Source: Arcobacter acticola
GTDB lineage: Bacteria; Campylobacterota; Campylobacteria; Campylobacterales; Arcobacteraceae
Assembly (NCBI RefSeq): GCF_013177675.1
Contig: NZ_CP042652.1
Span: 248,001 to 312,000 of the forward strand
Length of the DNA: 64,000 bases
Reading direction: 5' to 3'
Shown: positions 36,632-45,174 of the stretch, piece by piece
Layout: each line of letters opens with the position of its first letter
How positions within the stretch are numbered: position 1 is the stretch's first letter
Translations under genes and position numbers: made by a program
Notes under the pieces: model-generated
What the model was told of the DNA's origin: nothing
The model's input: only the letters and a program-made list of their open reading frames with translations
The model's database searches: none

Positions 36632-37653
36632 TGAGTGATTCTTTGATTTTAAGTATTGAAAGCTCATGTGATGATAGCTCATTAGCAATAACAGATATAG
36701 AAACAAACAAACTAATTTATCACAAAAAAATATCCCAAGAACTTCAACATAGTATTTATGGAGGAGTTGTTCCAGAACTAGCAGCCAGACTTCATATAGA
36801 AGCACTTCCAAAAATTCTTGAAGAGTGTGTTGAGTATTTCCCAAAGCTAAAAGCAATTGCCGTTACAAATGCCCCAGGACTTTCTGTGACATTAACAGAA
36901 GGTGTAACAATGGCAAAGGCATTAAGTATTTCTCTAAATCTTCCTTTGATAGCTGTAAATCACCTAAAAGGTCATATCTATTCTTTATTTATTGAAAAAG
37001 ATGAAATTTTACCAATGACAATTCTTTTAGTTTCAGGCGGACATACTCAAATTATAGAAGCAAATAGTTTAAATGATATGAAAGTAATAGCAAGTACTAT
37101 GGATGATAGTTTTGGTGAGAGTTTTGATAAGGTATCAAAAATGCTAGGACTTGGATATCCAGGTGGGCCAGTTGTTCAAGAGTATGGTTTAAAAGGTGAT
37201 GAGAATAGATTTGATTTACCAATTCCTTTAAAGCAAAGTCCTAAAATAGAATTTTCATATTCAGGTTTAAAAAATGCAGTTAGATTAGAAATTGAAAAAC
37301 TAGAAAATCAAGAAGGTGGAATAACACTTCAAGATAAATACGATATATGTGCATCTTTCCAAAAGACAGCAGTAGCTCATATTATGCAAAAACTAAAAAA
37401 ACTATTTAAACAAGATGTTCCTAAAAACTTTGCAATAGTAGGTGGGGCAAGTGCAAACATATACTTAAGAACTCAGTTAGAGGAAATGTGTGCTAAACAT
37501 AAAACAAATCTATATTTGAGTGAATTAAAATACTGTTCTGATAATGCAGCAATGATTGGACGAGTAGCAGTTGAACAATACAAACAAAATGATTTTATTT
37601 CAATAGATGAAATTGATGTACAATCAAGAATCAAGGAGTTAGTATGGGCTTAG
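36631..37653 (+). CDS. tsaD: tRNA N6-adenosine threonylcarbamoyltransferase
   Basis: A 340-residue ASKHA-fold enzyme that transfers the threonylcarbamoyl group to A37 of ANN-decoding tRNAs, with TsaB and Tsa[16 protein letters not shown] at the start, the metal-binding [19 protein letters not shown] and the late [10 protein letters not shown] are diagnostic. Its 3' end overlaps the SUI1 gene by 10 bases. Confidence 0.95.
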   Translation: MSDSLILSIESSCDDSSLAITDIETNKLIYHKKISQELQHSIYGGVVPELAARLHIEALPKILEECVEYFPKLKAIAVTNAPGLSVTLTEGVTMAKALSISLNLPLIAVNHLKGHIYSLFIEKDEILPMTILLVSGGHTQIIEANSLNDMKVIASTMDDSFGESFDKVSKMLGLGYPGGPVVQEYGLKGDENRFDLPIPLKQSPKIEFSYSGLKNAVRLEIEKLENQEGGITLQDKYDICASFQKTAVAHIMQKLKKLFKQDVPKNFAIVGGASANIYLRTQLEEMCAKHKTNLYLSELKYCSDNAAMIGRVAVEQYKQNDFISIDEIDVQSRIKELVWA

Positions 37654-38000
37654 CAGATAAATTAGCTTTTTCAATGGGAGCAAAACTTGATGGTGATAGT
37701 TTTGATACAGTAAAAGAAGATAAGAAAAAATCAACAAATCAATCAAAATCTTCAAATGAAATAATTCCTAAAAATCAACATCAATTGGTTTTCACATGTG
37801 AAAAAAGAAAAGGGAAACCCGTTACTTTAGTTGGTAGATTTAATATAAAAGAAGATGAAAAAAAAGAGGTATTAAAACTACTAAAGAAAAAACTAGCCTG
37901 CGGTGGAGCTATCAAAGATGAATGGATAGAACTACAAGGTGATTTAAAAGAAAAAATTAAAACGGTTCTTGAAAGTGATGGTTGGAAATTTAGAAAATAG
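37644..38000 (+). CDS. SUI1/eIF1-like translation factor (YciH type)
   Basis: A 118-residue protein with a basic, Ser/Lys-rich N-terminus (1-50) and a C-terminal SUI1 domain ([37 protein letters not shown]). Bacterial members such as E. coli YciH can affect start-site selection. Last gene of the cdsA operon; it overlaps tsaD. Confidence 0.88.
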   Translation: MGLADKLAFSMGAKLDGDSFDTVKEDKKKSTNQSKSSNEIIPKNQHQLVFTCEKRKGKPVTLVGRFNIKEDEKKEVLKLLKKKLACGGAIKDEWIELQGDLKEKIKTVLESDGWKFRK

Positions 38001-38095
38001 ATATTATAAGTTTTGATTATAATTAATATAAGAAATTCATAATAATTAAATAGCTAGAATACTTTCATAAAATCTTTTTATAGGTCTTTTAAAGC

Positions 38096-38118
38096 AATTA
38101 TCTTAGAAAAAGATAATT
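38096..38118 (+). promoter_or_regulatory. palindrome upstream of the permease pair
   Basis: AATTATCTT / AAGATAATT (9-bp perfect arms, five-base loop) ends six bases before TTATAAT, a good -10 box for the 38148 gene. It may be an operator or a terminator of the preceding operon; without a T-tail I favour a control site. Confidence 0.4.
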
Positions 38119-38147
38119 ACAGCTTATAATAAAAGAAAGTAGATATT

Positions 38148-38582
38148 ATGAAAGAAAAAAACAATATAAAGGATGCATTTAATAAATCTCTAAAAGGTTT
38201 TTTATCAATGCTTCCTATGCTTTTAGCCATACTCTTATTACTAGGAATATTTGATGTATATATTACAAAAGATATTTTACTCTCATTTTTTATATCAAAT
38301 AATTTTATAGATACAATTACAGGAACATTACTGGGAGGTGTTTTAACAGGTAATCCTATGATTAGTTATATTTTAGGTGGAGAACTAACAGATGCAGGTG
38401 TTTCTCTATATGCTGTTACTGCTTTTATTTTATCTTGGGTTACAATAGGTCTTGTACAACTTCCTGCTGAAGTAGAAATATTTGGATTAAGATTTACTTT
38501 TTATAGAACACTATTTACTTTTATCACAACTATTTTAGTCTCATTGTGTACTGTATCAACAGTAAACTGGATTTTGTCATGA
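38148..38582 (+). CDS. membrane protein, first half of a predicted permease
   Basis: A 144-residue protein with about four hydrophobic helices (MLPMLLAILLLLGIFDVYI, FIDTITGTLLGGVLTGNPMISYI, YAVTAFILSWVTIGL, FTFITTILVSLC). The GNPMISY and AEVEIFG segments resemble half of the DUF318/ArsP-type permease family. Its stop overlaps the next start (ATGA), so two separate chains probably assemble into one carrier. Substrate unknown. Confidence 0.7.
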   Translation: MKEKNNIKDAFNKSLKGFLSMLPMLLAILLLLGIFDVYITKDILLSFFISNNFIDTITGTLLGGVLTGNPMISYILGGELTDAGVSLYAVTAFILSWVTIGLVQLPAEVEIFGLRFTFYRTLFTFITTILVSLCTVSTVNWILS

Positions 38583-39085
38583 AAATAAAAGATTTAGATT
38601 TTAAAGGGATTAAATTTCTTTTTTTTGTTATAATAATTTATATATTGATATTTTTGTTTGATGGAGAAAGAAGTATTTTCGCTTTAACAAAAAGTTTTGA
38701 AATATTATTAAAGCTTCTACCTATTTTTGTAATGATTATTTTTATTACGACATTGATTAACTATTTTCTAAAACCAAAGATGATAATGAAACATTTTGGC
38801 AAAGATAGTGGAATCAAAGCTTGGATTTATTCGATTTTAGGTGGTGTTGTAAGTCACGGGCCTATGTATATTTGGTATCCAATGCTTAGTGAATTTCGAA
38901 AGAATGGATTAAAAGATGGATTGTTGGCTGCTTTTATGTATACCAGATCTATAAAAATTCCATTTATACCAATTATGATTGATTATTTTGGTGTCACATT
39001 TACTGTAGTTTTATTTACCTATATATTATTAGGTGGAATATTGCAAGGAGTAGTAATGGAAGCTTTAAGTAAAAAAACAGATTAG
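38579..39085 (+). CDS. membrane protein, second half of a predicted permease
   Basis: A 168-residue membrane protein with about four helices. KHFGKDSGIKAWIYSILGGVVSHGPMYIWYPMLSEFRKNGL and FMYTRSIKIPFIPIMIDYFG match the conserved loop of predicted permeases (DUF318/ArsP_1). Start chosen at ATG 38579, overlapping the upstream stop; an in-frame ATG at 38546 lies within the preceding gene. It follows its partner and ends 8 bp before nnr. Confidence 0.72.
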   Translation: MKIKDLDFKGIKFLFFVIIIYILIFLFDGERSIFALTKSFEILLKLLPIFVMIIFITTLINYFLKPKMIMKHFGKDSGIKAWIYSILGGVVSHGPMYIWYPMLSEFRKNGLKDGLLAAFMYTRSIKIPFIPIMIDYFGVTFTVVLFTYILLGGILQGVVMEALSKKTD

Positions 39086-39093
39086 GATTATTA

Positions 39094-40479
39094 ATGCAAA
39101 AGCTATTTGATGAGGTTAATTCTTTAGATAAGAGATGTTATGAGAAGTTTTTTTTAAGTGAAGATTTACTTATGGAACATGCAGCTTCAAGCATGGCTTT
39201 GTATATTAGTGAAAACTATTTACATCTTAACTCTATTTTAATTGTGTGTGGCAGTGGTAACAATGGTGCGGATGGAATAACACTAGCTAGACTTCTTCAT
39301 ACAAAATTCAATGTCAAACTTTTTTTAGCTTCAAGCCCTAAATCACCTATATCAGAACTTCAACTTAAAAGAGTTGAAGCTCTAGGATTAGAAATTGTAG
39401 ATGCTCTTTCTCCTGCTGATATTATTGTTGATTGTTTATTTGGGACGGGTTTAAATAAACCTTTAAATGAAGACTCAATAAATATTATAAATACTCTAAA
39501 CTCATATGACTCAATAAAAATTGCTTGTGATATACCAAGTGGAATAAATAATATAGGTCAAGTAGAATCAATAGCTTTTGAAGCTGATATTACGATAACT
39601 ATGGGAGCTTTAAAAACTTCACTATTTACAGATCTTGCAAAAGATTATGTGGGAGAAATAATAGTAGCAAACTTAGGAGTTCAAAGAAATCTTTATGAAG
39701 TAGAATCAAATAAATATTTATTAGAAGCAAGTGATATGAAACTTCCTTTTAGAAATAAAAAGAATGCACACAAAGGAACTTATGGTCATTTAAATGTAAT
39801 TGTTGGGTCTAAAAGAGGTGCAGGAATAATAGCTTCAAAAGCTGCTTTTGGATTTGGAACTGGACTTCTAAGTGTAATATCAAAAGAAGATTTAGATTTG
39901 CCATATCATATAATGCAAACAGATACTATAAGTGAAAACTGTACAGCAATTGCTATGGGAATGGGTTTGGGTAAATATGATAAAGAAGAAATTAGAAAAT
40001 TATTAAATACAGATATTCCAAAGATAATAGATGCTGATTTATTTTATGATGAATTAATTTGTGAGTTTTTAGACAAAGAAATTGTTTTAACTCCCCATCC
40101 AAAAGAGTTTTGTTCTTTATTAAAGCTTTGCAAAATAACAGATATAGATGTAATTGAGTTACAAAACAATAGATTTAAATATGTAGAAGAATTTTCAAAG
40201 AAATATCCAAAAATTGTACTTTTATTAAAAGGTGCAAATGTAATTATTTCACAAAATGAAAAACTATATGTAAATACATTTGGAAGTGCAGTTTTAAGCA
40301 AAGGTGGGAGTGGTGATGTCTTAAGTGGATTAATCGGCTCTTTGCTAGCTCAAAAGTATAAACCTCTTGATGCAGCTATCTCAGCTAGTCTTGCTCATAC
40401 ACTAGCTGCAAGAAAATATAGTAAAAATAATTACTCAATGATACCATCTGATTTAGTTGAAGAAATAAGAAGATTGTGA
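39094..40479 (+). CDS. nnr: bifunctional NAD(P)H-hydrate epimerase / ADP-dependent dehydratase
   Basis: A 461-residue repair enzyme for damaged NAD(P)HX. Residues 1-205 are the YjeF-N epimerase domain (LMEHAASSMALYI, CGSGNNGADGITLARLL, DCLFGTGLNKPL, ACDIPSGINN). Residues 215-461 are the ribokinase-like dehydratase (HKGTYGHLNVIVGSKRGAGIIASKAA, LTPHPKEF, LKGANVIIS, GGSGDVLSGLIGSLLAQ). The fusion is the common bacterial form. Confidence 0.92.
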   Translation: MQKLFDEVNSLDKRCYEKFFLSEDLLMEHAASSMALYISENYLHLNSILIVCGSGNNGADGITLARLLHTKFNVKLFLASSPKSPISELQLKRVEALGLEIVDALSPADIIVDCLFGTGLNKPLNEDSINIINTLNSYDSIKIACDIPSGINNIGQVESIAFEADITITMGALKTSLFTDLAKDYVGEIIVANLGVQRNLYEVESNKYLLEASDMKLPFRNKKNAHKGTYGHLNVIVGSKRGAGIIASKAAFGFGTGLLSVISKEDLDLPYHIMQTDTISENCTAIAMGMGLGKYDKEEIRKLLNTDIPKIIDADLFYDELICEFLDKEIVLTPHPKEFCSLLKLCKITDIDVIELQNNRFKYVEEFSKKYPKIVLLLKGANVIISQNEKLYVNTFGSAVLSKGGSGDVLSGLIGSLLAQKYKPLDAAISASLAHTLAARKYSKNNYSMIPSDLVEEIRRL

Positions 40480-40582
40480 AAGCAATATCAAAGAATTACA
40501 AAGTTATTATGTGCGCGAAATTATTCAAATAAATATTAAAATAGAAGTAAAAGAATATAAAAAATATTAGGAGAAAATACAA

Positions 40583-41362
40583 ATGAATGATAAATTAATA
40601 GTTGGTAAATATGAATTTAATAGCAGGCTTATAGTTGGTTCTGGAAAATATAAAGATTTTCAAACAACTAAAGAAGCTACCCTTGCAAGTGGAAGTGAAT
40701 TAATTACAGTTGCAATTAGAAGGGTAAATATTACTAATCCAAATGAAGAAAACTTATTAGATTACTTCAAAGGTACTAATATTAAATTATTACCAAATAG
40801 TGCAGGGTGTTTCACAGCAGAAGAAGCAATAACAACTTTTAGACTAATGAGAGAAGCAACTGGTATTGATATTATAAAGCTTGAAGTTATTGGTGATGCT
40901 AAGAAAACTTTATACCCAGATGTAATAGAAACAATAAAAGCTTGCGAAATCTTAAAAAAAGAAGGTTTTACAATTATGGCTTATACAAGTGATGATCCAA
41001 TTATTGCAAAAAGACTAGAAGATGCAGGTGCAGATGCAATTATGCCATTAGCTGCACCAATAGGTTCAGGATTAGGAATTCAAAATCCATATAACATTGC
41101 ATTTATTAGAGATGCAGTAAAAGTTCCAGTATTAGTTGATGCAGGTTTAGGATGTGCATCTGATGCTTCTTATGCTATGGAATTAGGTGCAGATGGTATA
41201 TTAGCTAATACTGCTATTGCTCAAGCTCAAAATCCAATGGCAATGGCAGAAGCTTTTAGATATGCAACAATAGCTGGAAGATTGAGCTATCAAGCGGGTA
41301 GAATCCCTAAAAAACCCTATGCAACTGCTAGTTCTCCTATTGATGGATTAATACATTTTTAA
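40583..41362 (+). CDS. thiG: thiazole synthase
   Basis: A 259-residue TIM-barrel enzyme that builds the thiazole phosphate of thiamine from deoxyxylulose phosphate, glycine-derived imine and ThiS thiocarboxylate. [37 protein letters not shown] (Schiff-base Lys), [16 protein letters not shown] and [11 protein letters not shown] are all present. Preceded by TAGGAGAA. I saw no TPP riboswitch-like fold in the 103 bp before it. Ends at a strong terminator. Confidence 0.94.
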   Translation: MNDKLIVGKYEFNSRLIVGSGKYKDFQTTKEATLASGSELITVAIRRVNITNPNEENLLDYFKGTNIKLLPNSAGCFTAEEAITTFRLMREATGIDIIKLEVIGDAKKTLYPDVIETIKACEILKKEGFTIMAYTSDDPIIAKRLEDAGADAIMPLAAPIGSGLGIQNPYNIAFIRDAVKVPVLVDAGLGCASDASYAMELGADGILANTAIAQAQNPMAMAEAFRYATIAGRLSYQAGRIPKKPYATASSPIDGLIHF

Positions 41363-41370
41363 TGAAGAAA

Positions 41371-41404
41371 AGAGGGAATTTCGACAAATTTAGAAATTCC
41401 CTCT
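41371..41404 (+). terminator. thiG terminator
   Basis: A 12-bp perfect stem AGAGGGAATTTC / GAAATTCCCTCT with a ten-base loop, directly after thiG and before the tRNA promoter. No T-run follows, but the stem is strong. Confidence 0.75.
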
Positions 41405-41412
41405 AAAAACAC

Positions 41413-41441
41413 TTGACAAATAGTTTATAATTTATTATAAT
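41413..41441 (+). promoter_or_regulatory. tRNA cluster promoter
   Basis: TTGACA (41413-41418), 17-base spacer, TATAAT (41436-41441), then TCCGTCCA. This is a consensus sigma-70 promoter, with the same -35, spacing, -10 and discriminator as the rRNA promoter at 46530. The C/G-rich discriminator is typical of stringently controlled stable RNA genes. Confidence 0.88.
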
Positions 41442-41478
41442 TCCGTCCACTTTTAGTGAAACTTCAAAAATATTTTGT

Positions 41479-41556
41479 CGGGGCGTAGCGCAGTCTGGTT
41501 AGCGCACCTGGTTTGGGACCAGGGGGCCGGAGGTTCGAATCCTCTCGCCCCGACCA
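41479..41556 (+). tRNA. tRNA-Pro(TGG)
   Basis: A 78-base cloverleaf with acceptor CGGGGCG/CGCCCCG, the T-loop TTCGAAT, anticodon TGG in loop TTTGGGA, and an encoded CCA end. First gene of the tRNA cluster. Confidence 0.95.
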
Positions 41557-41573
41557 CTTTATTTTTAACCTGT

Positions 41574-41651
41574 GGTAGGTATAGCTCAGTCGGTTAGAGC
41601 ATCTGGTTGTGGTTCAGAGGGTCGTGGGTTCGAGCCCCATTACTTACCCCA
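41574..41651 (+). tRNA. tRNA-His(GTG)
   Basis: A 78-base cloverleaf with anticodon GTG. The acceptor stem has the extra G(-1) paired with C73, the histidine identity feature, plus encoded CCA. It lies 17 bases after tRNA-Pro. Confidence 0.94.
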
Positions 41652-41666
41652 TTTTTTATTATTGTT

Positions 41667-41743
<77 letters not shown>

Positions 41744-41797
41744 CTTTTTTAGTTTAGATTACCAACTAAACTTTTTTTCTTAAAAACTTATTATAAT

Positions 41798-41882
41798 GCG
41801 GATGTGGTGAAATTGGTAGACACGCCAGACTTAGGATCTGGTGCCTCACGGTGTGGAAGTTCGAGTCTTCTCATCCGCACCA
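41798..41882 (+). tRNA. tRNA-Leu(TAG)
   Basis: An 85-base class II tRNA with a long variable arm (TGCCTCACGGTGT), acceptor GCGGATG/CATCCGC, anticodon TAG in loop CTTAGGA, and encoded CCA. Confidence 0.95.
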
Positions 41883-41889
41883 CTATTGA

Positions 41890-41966
41890 GCGGGAGTAGC
41901 TCAGTTGGCTAGAGCTTCTGCCTTCCAAGCAGACTGTCGCGAGTTCGAGTCTCGTCTCCCGCTCCA
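41890..41966 (+). tRNA. tRNA-Gly(TCC)
   Basis: A 77-base cloverleaf, acceptor GCGGGAG/CTCCCGC, anticodon TCC in loop CTTCCAA, discriminator T and encoded CCA. Followed by a terminator-like hairpin. Confidence 0.95.
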
Positions 41967-41971
41967 TTTTC

Positions 41972-42020
41972 AAAAAGCCTTATATAAGAAGTATCTTTAC
42001 TTTTTGTGTAAGGCTTTTTT
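41972..42020 (+). terminator. terminator after tRNA-Gly
   Basis: AAAAAGCCTTA (41972-41982) pairs with TAAGGCTTTTT (42009-42019), ending in a T-run. The second tRNA-Arg lies beyond it, so that gene depends on read-through or an unseen promoter. Confidence 0.75.
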
Positions 42021-42041
42021 GACTTAAACAACTTTTTAAAT

Positions 42042-42118
<77 letters not shown>

Positions 42119-42124
42119 TAAAAC

Positions 42125-42168
42125 AAGCTTTCATCTATTTGAACTTAGGTTCTTTTGGCTGAAAGCTT
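42125..42168 (+). terminator. terminator after second tRNA-Arg
   Basis: AAGCTTTCA (42125-42133) pairs with TGAAAGCTT (42160-42168), followed by a long T-run. It ends the tRNA cluster before the convergent ABC operon. Confidence 0.85.
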
Positions 42169-42278
42169 TTTTTTTGCTTGATTTTTCAAGCTTAAGGCTA
42201 TATCTAAAATATTAGAATCATACGCCTGTTCAAAAGATAATTACAGATTAAAAATTGTAAAGAGAGATTGATTTAATG

Positions 42279-42304
42279 GTATCCCGCCAATTTTGGCAAG
42301 ATAC
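42279..42304 (-). terminator. palindrome after the ABC operon
   Basis: GTATC-GCCAA / TTGGC-GATAC forms a two-part perfect inverted repeat 23 bp beyond the ATP-binding gene. It is the likely end of the minus-strand operon, though the T-tail is poor; a protein-binding palindrome is an alternative. Confidence 0.45.
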
Positions 42305-42326
42305 TTATATTGTTTTGAATTGGGAA

Positions 42327-43130
42327 TTAACTATCTAATAATAATTTATCATCGTCTAATTCTTCACCATCTTTACGTGCAAGTGCAAATAAATTAAGTA
42401 AATCTTTAACTTCATAGTTTGATCGTTCTTTCCCCTCTAAATCAAAGATGATTTTACCTTCATGTAGCATGATTGTACGAGAGCCATAATCCAATGCTTG
42501 ACGCATTGAGTGAGTTACCATCATTACCGTTAATGACTTTTCTTTAATAATTTGTGCAGAAATATCCATAATAAGAGCAGCTGTCTTAGGATCAAGTGCA
42601 GCTGTATGCTCATCTAAGAGTAAAATACTACTTGGTTGTAATGCAGACATTAATAAAGAAACAGATTGACGTTGTCCTCCAGATAAAAGTCCCATTTGAG
42701 AATTCAATCTATTTTCGAGACCAAGATTTAGTCTACTTAACTGCTCTTGAAAGATTTTTCGTAATTGATTATTTAAGGCCAAAGATAAAGAACCTTTTTG
42801 TCCACGCCCATATGCAAGTGCCATATTTTCTTCTACTGTTAAATCACCGCAAGTTCCTGCCAGTGGATCTTGAAATACACGTGCTATATCTTTAGTACGA
42901 CCAGTTGCAGGTAAATTTGTTACCTCTCTATCATTAAAAAAGATATGTCCATGAGTTGTTTCAATATCACCTGCAATAGTATTAAGTAGAGTTGATTTAC
43001 CTGCACCATTTGAGCCAATAACAGTAACAAATTGACCACTTGGAATAGTTAAATCAATTCCACGCAAGGCTAGTTTTTCTGTTGCTAAACCATGATTAAA
43101 GGTAACATGTAAATTTTCACATTTGATCAT
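42327..43130 (-). CDS. ABC transporter ATP-binding protein (TrpXYZ type)
   Basis: A 267-residue ABC ATPase: Walker A VIGSNGAGKSTLLN, Q-loop ARVFQDPLAGTCGDLTVEEN, signature LLSGGQRQSVSLLMSA, Walker B SILLLDEHTAALDP. I start at ATG 43130 (MIKCENLHVTF), overlapping the permease stop as ATGA; an upstream in-frame ATG at 43169 lies inside the permease gene. With the next two genes it forms a DUF534/PF04392-type importer, members of which take up tryptophan or tyrosine in Gram-positives. Confidence 0.88.
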   Translation of the reverse strand: MIKCENLHVTFNHGLATEKLALRGIDLTIPSGQFVTVIGSNGAGKSTLLNTIAGDIETTHGHIFFNDREVTNLPATGRTKDIARVFQDPLAGTCGDLTVEENMALAYGRGQKGSLSLALNNQLRKIFQEQLSRLNLGLENRLNSQMGLLSGGQRQSVSLLMSALQPSSILLLDEHTAALDPKTAALIMDISAQIIKEKSLTVMMVTHSMRQALDYGSRTIMLHEGKIIFDLEGKERSNYEVKDLLNLFALARKDGEELDDDKLLLDS

Positions 43131-44035
43131 ATTTCTTTTCCTTTTACTTTGGCTTTTTTTGCCTTCCATTCACTACGTAATTTTGGAAAGATTAAAGATA
43201 ATGTAACAAGAACTGCTGTAATTAGATTTAAATCAGAAGCTTGAAATCCTAGGAAATCTGAATTTAGTGCCATAGAAACTGCTAGTCTGTATAAAATAGA
43301 TCCAAGTATACAGCTCATTACAATAATTAAAAGTGACCGGCTACCAAATAGAGATTCTCCAATAATAACAGCAGCCAAACCAACGACAATTGTTCCTATT
43401 CCCATTGTTGAATCAGCGAAACCATTAGTTTGTGCAAATAAAGCACCTGCAAGCCCAACTAATCCATTAGATAAAGCAAGTCCTACATATACTTTTTCAT
43501 TAACTACAATTCCATTTGCCTGAGCCATTCGTTTATTTGAACCTACCGCACGCATTGCTAAACCGTATTGAGTATATAAAAACCAAGCTACTAATAAACC
43601 AGCAATTATGGCACAAAATCCAACAAATATAACCTTCATATACATAGCAGGAATCCCTAAACTCTCAAATGGAGTTAATACAGTTGGTTCCATAATTAAC
43701 GCAACATTAGGCTTACCCATAACACGAAGATTAATAGTATATAAAGCTGTCATAGTAAGAATACTAGCTAAAAGATGAAGAATATTAAAACGAAGATTTA
43801 ACCAAGCAGTTACTAATCCAGCACTTGCCGCCGCAAGTGTTCCTAATAATGTAGATAAATAAGGATTAAACCCAGTAACGATTAAAGTTGCTGTTACAGC
43901 AGCTCCCAGTGTAAAACTTCCATCAACTGTAAGATCAGGGAAGTCTAAAATACGAAATGTAAGATAAACTCCTATTGCAACTAAACCATAAATTAAACCT
44001 ATTTCTAGTGTTCCTAAAAAAGCATAAAGTGACAA
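43127..44035 (-). CDS. ABC transporter permease (TrpXYZ type)
   Basis: A 302-residue membrane protein with eight or more hydrophobic segments, related to branched-chain amino acid permeases (TFRILDFPDLTVDGSFTLGAAVTA, GLSNGLVGLAGALFAQTNGFAD). The start is TTG at 44035, 14 bases after the stop of the binding-protein gene. The C-terminus is basic (KAKKAKVKGKE). Confidence 0.87.
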   Translation of the reverse strand: MSLYAFLGTLEIGLIYGLVAIGVYLTFRILDFPDLTVDGSFTLGAAVTATLIVTGFNPYLSTLLGTLAAASAGLVTAWLNLRFNILHLLASILTMTALYTINLRVMGKPNVALIMEPTVLTPFESLGIPAMYMKVIFVGFCAIIAGLLVAWFLYTQYGLAMRAVGSNKRMAQANGIVVNEKVYVGLALSNGLVGLAGALFAQTNGFADSTMGIGTIVVGLAAVIIGESLFGSRSLLIIVMSCILGSILYRLAVSMALNSDFLGFQASDLNLITAVLVTLSLIFPKLRSEWKAKKAKVKGKEI

Positions 44036-44049
44036 TTTAACAACTTTTC

Positions 44050-45009
44050 TTATTCAATAATTTTAGTAGCACGAGAAAGTACTGCTTCTGGAATTTTAAT
44101 TCCCATTTTTTTAGCCATTTTTGGATTAACAAATAAATTAGTACCTTTAGCCATCTTAACATCAATAGAACCTGGTCTTTCGCCTTTTAAGATACGAACA
44201 ACAATATCTCCAGTTTGACGACCTAAATCAAAATAATCATAACCAACAGCAGCAACTGCTCCACGTGCAACAGTATCTGTATCTCCAGCAAAAACTGGAA
44301 TTTGTGCATCTATACCAACTTTTACAACTGATTCAACAGCTGAAATAATAGTATTATCAATTGGGCAGTAAATAGCATCAACTTTACCAATTAATTGTTT
44401 AGCTGCAATCATAACGTCAGATGATTTTGGAGCTGCAGATTCTACAATTTTGATTCCCATTTTTTCAGCTTCTACTTTAATAGCAGCAAGCATTGAAACT
44501 GAGTTTGTTTCACCTGGATTATATGGAATTCCTACGGCTTTTAAATTTGGAACAAATTCTTTAATTAACTCAAGATGCTCTTTAACATTTGCCATATCTG
44601 ATAATCCAGTAACATTCCCACCTGGCTTTTCAAGAGTAGGTACAAGTTTCGCAGCAATTGGATCTGTTACAGCTGAAAATACAACAGGAATTGAACTATT
44701 AGTTGAAACGGTAGCTTGTGCAGATGGTGTTGCAATTGCAACAATTATATCTGGATTATCACCTACCATTTTACGTGCAATTTGTGCTGCAATTTCTGGT
44801 TTTCCTTGAGCACTTTCATATGTGAACTTAAGATTATCTCCCGTATATCCATTGTCATTTAATGTCTGTTTGATTCCATCTCTTACAGCATCCAATGCTG
44901 GATGCTCAACTATTGCAGTCGTTGCAACATAAGCAGGTTTAGCTTGAAGTGCAGAACTTATCATTAACGTTGATATAATTGCACTTTTAAAAATCGATTT
45001 TAATCTCAT
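44050..45009 (-). CDS. ABC transporter substrate-binding protein (PF04392 type)
   Basis: A 319-residue periplasmic protein with signal peptide (1-22). VATTAIVEHPALDAVRDGIKQTL, SAQGKPEIAAQIARKMV, VAIATPSAQAT, VFSAVTDPIAAKLV, NVTGLSDMANV and FVNPKMAKKMGIKIPEAVL match the ABC-sub-bind (DUF534) family. Ligand is probably an aromatic amino acid, from characterised relatives; not shown here. First gene of the operon, AAGGAAT before the ATG. Confidence 0.87.
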   Translation of the reverse strand: MRLKSIFKSAIISTLMISSALQAKPAYVATTAIVEHPALDAVRDGIKQTLNDNGYTGDNLKFTYESAQGKPEIAAQIARKMVGDNPDIIVAIATPSAQATVSTNSSIPVVFSAVTDPIAAKLVPTLEKPGGNVTGLSDMANVKEHLELIKEFVPNLKAVGIPYNPGETNSVSMLAAIKVEAEKMGIKIVESAAPKSSDVMIAAKQLIGKVDAIYCPIDNTIISAVESVVKVGIDAQIPVFAGDTDTVARGAVAAVGYDYFDLGRQTGDIVVRILKGERPGSIDVKMAKGTNLFVNPKMAKKMGIKIPEAVLSRATKIIE

Positions 45010-45162
45010 ATTTAATTCCTTTGAATGTAAATTATTTTTTGGCTTTAAAAATAATTGTATATTTTTATAACTAAATGGTTACTGAATTATCGGTGATAAA
45101 GCATATAGATATTAATTGACTAATTAAAAAAAAGCTTATTTAATACAAAGGTAAATCTTAGA

Positions 45163-45168
45163 TATAAT
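45163..45168 (+). promoter_or_regulatory. -10 box of the glycosyltransferase gene
   Basis: TATAAT ends six bases before the ATG at 45175, so the transcript should begin at or next to the start codon. No ribosome site fits between them; a leaderless mRNA is likely. Confidence 0.5.
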
Positions 45169-45174
45169 CTTAAA

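Noticed and set aside
40509-40522. IS4 end remnant (TATGTGCGCGAAA) before thiG
   Set aside because: Only about ten bases agree with the terminal repeat, interrupted, and nothing else of the element is near.
40480-40582. TPP riboswitch before thiG
   Set aside because: The 103-bp leader lacks the conserved CTGAGA and ACCTGA-type blocks.
41792-41797. Internal promoter (TATAAT) for tRNA-Leu
   Set aside because: The box touches the first base of the tRNA, so transcription would start within the gene.
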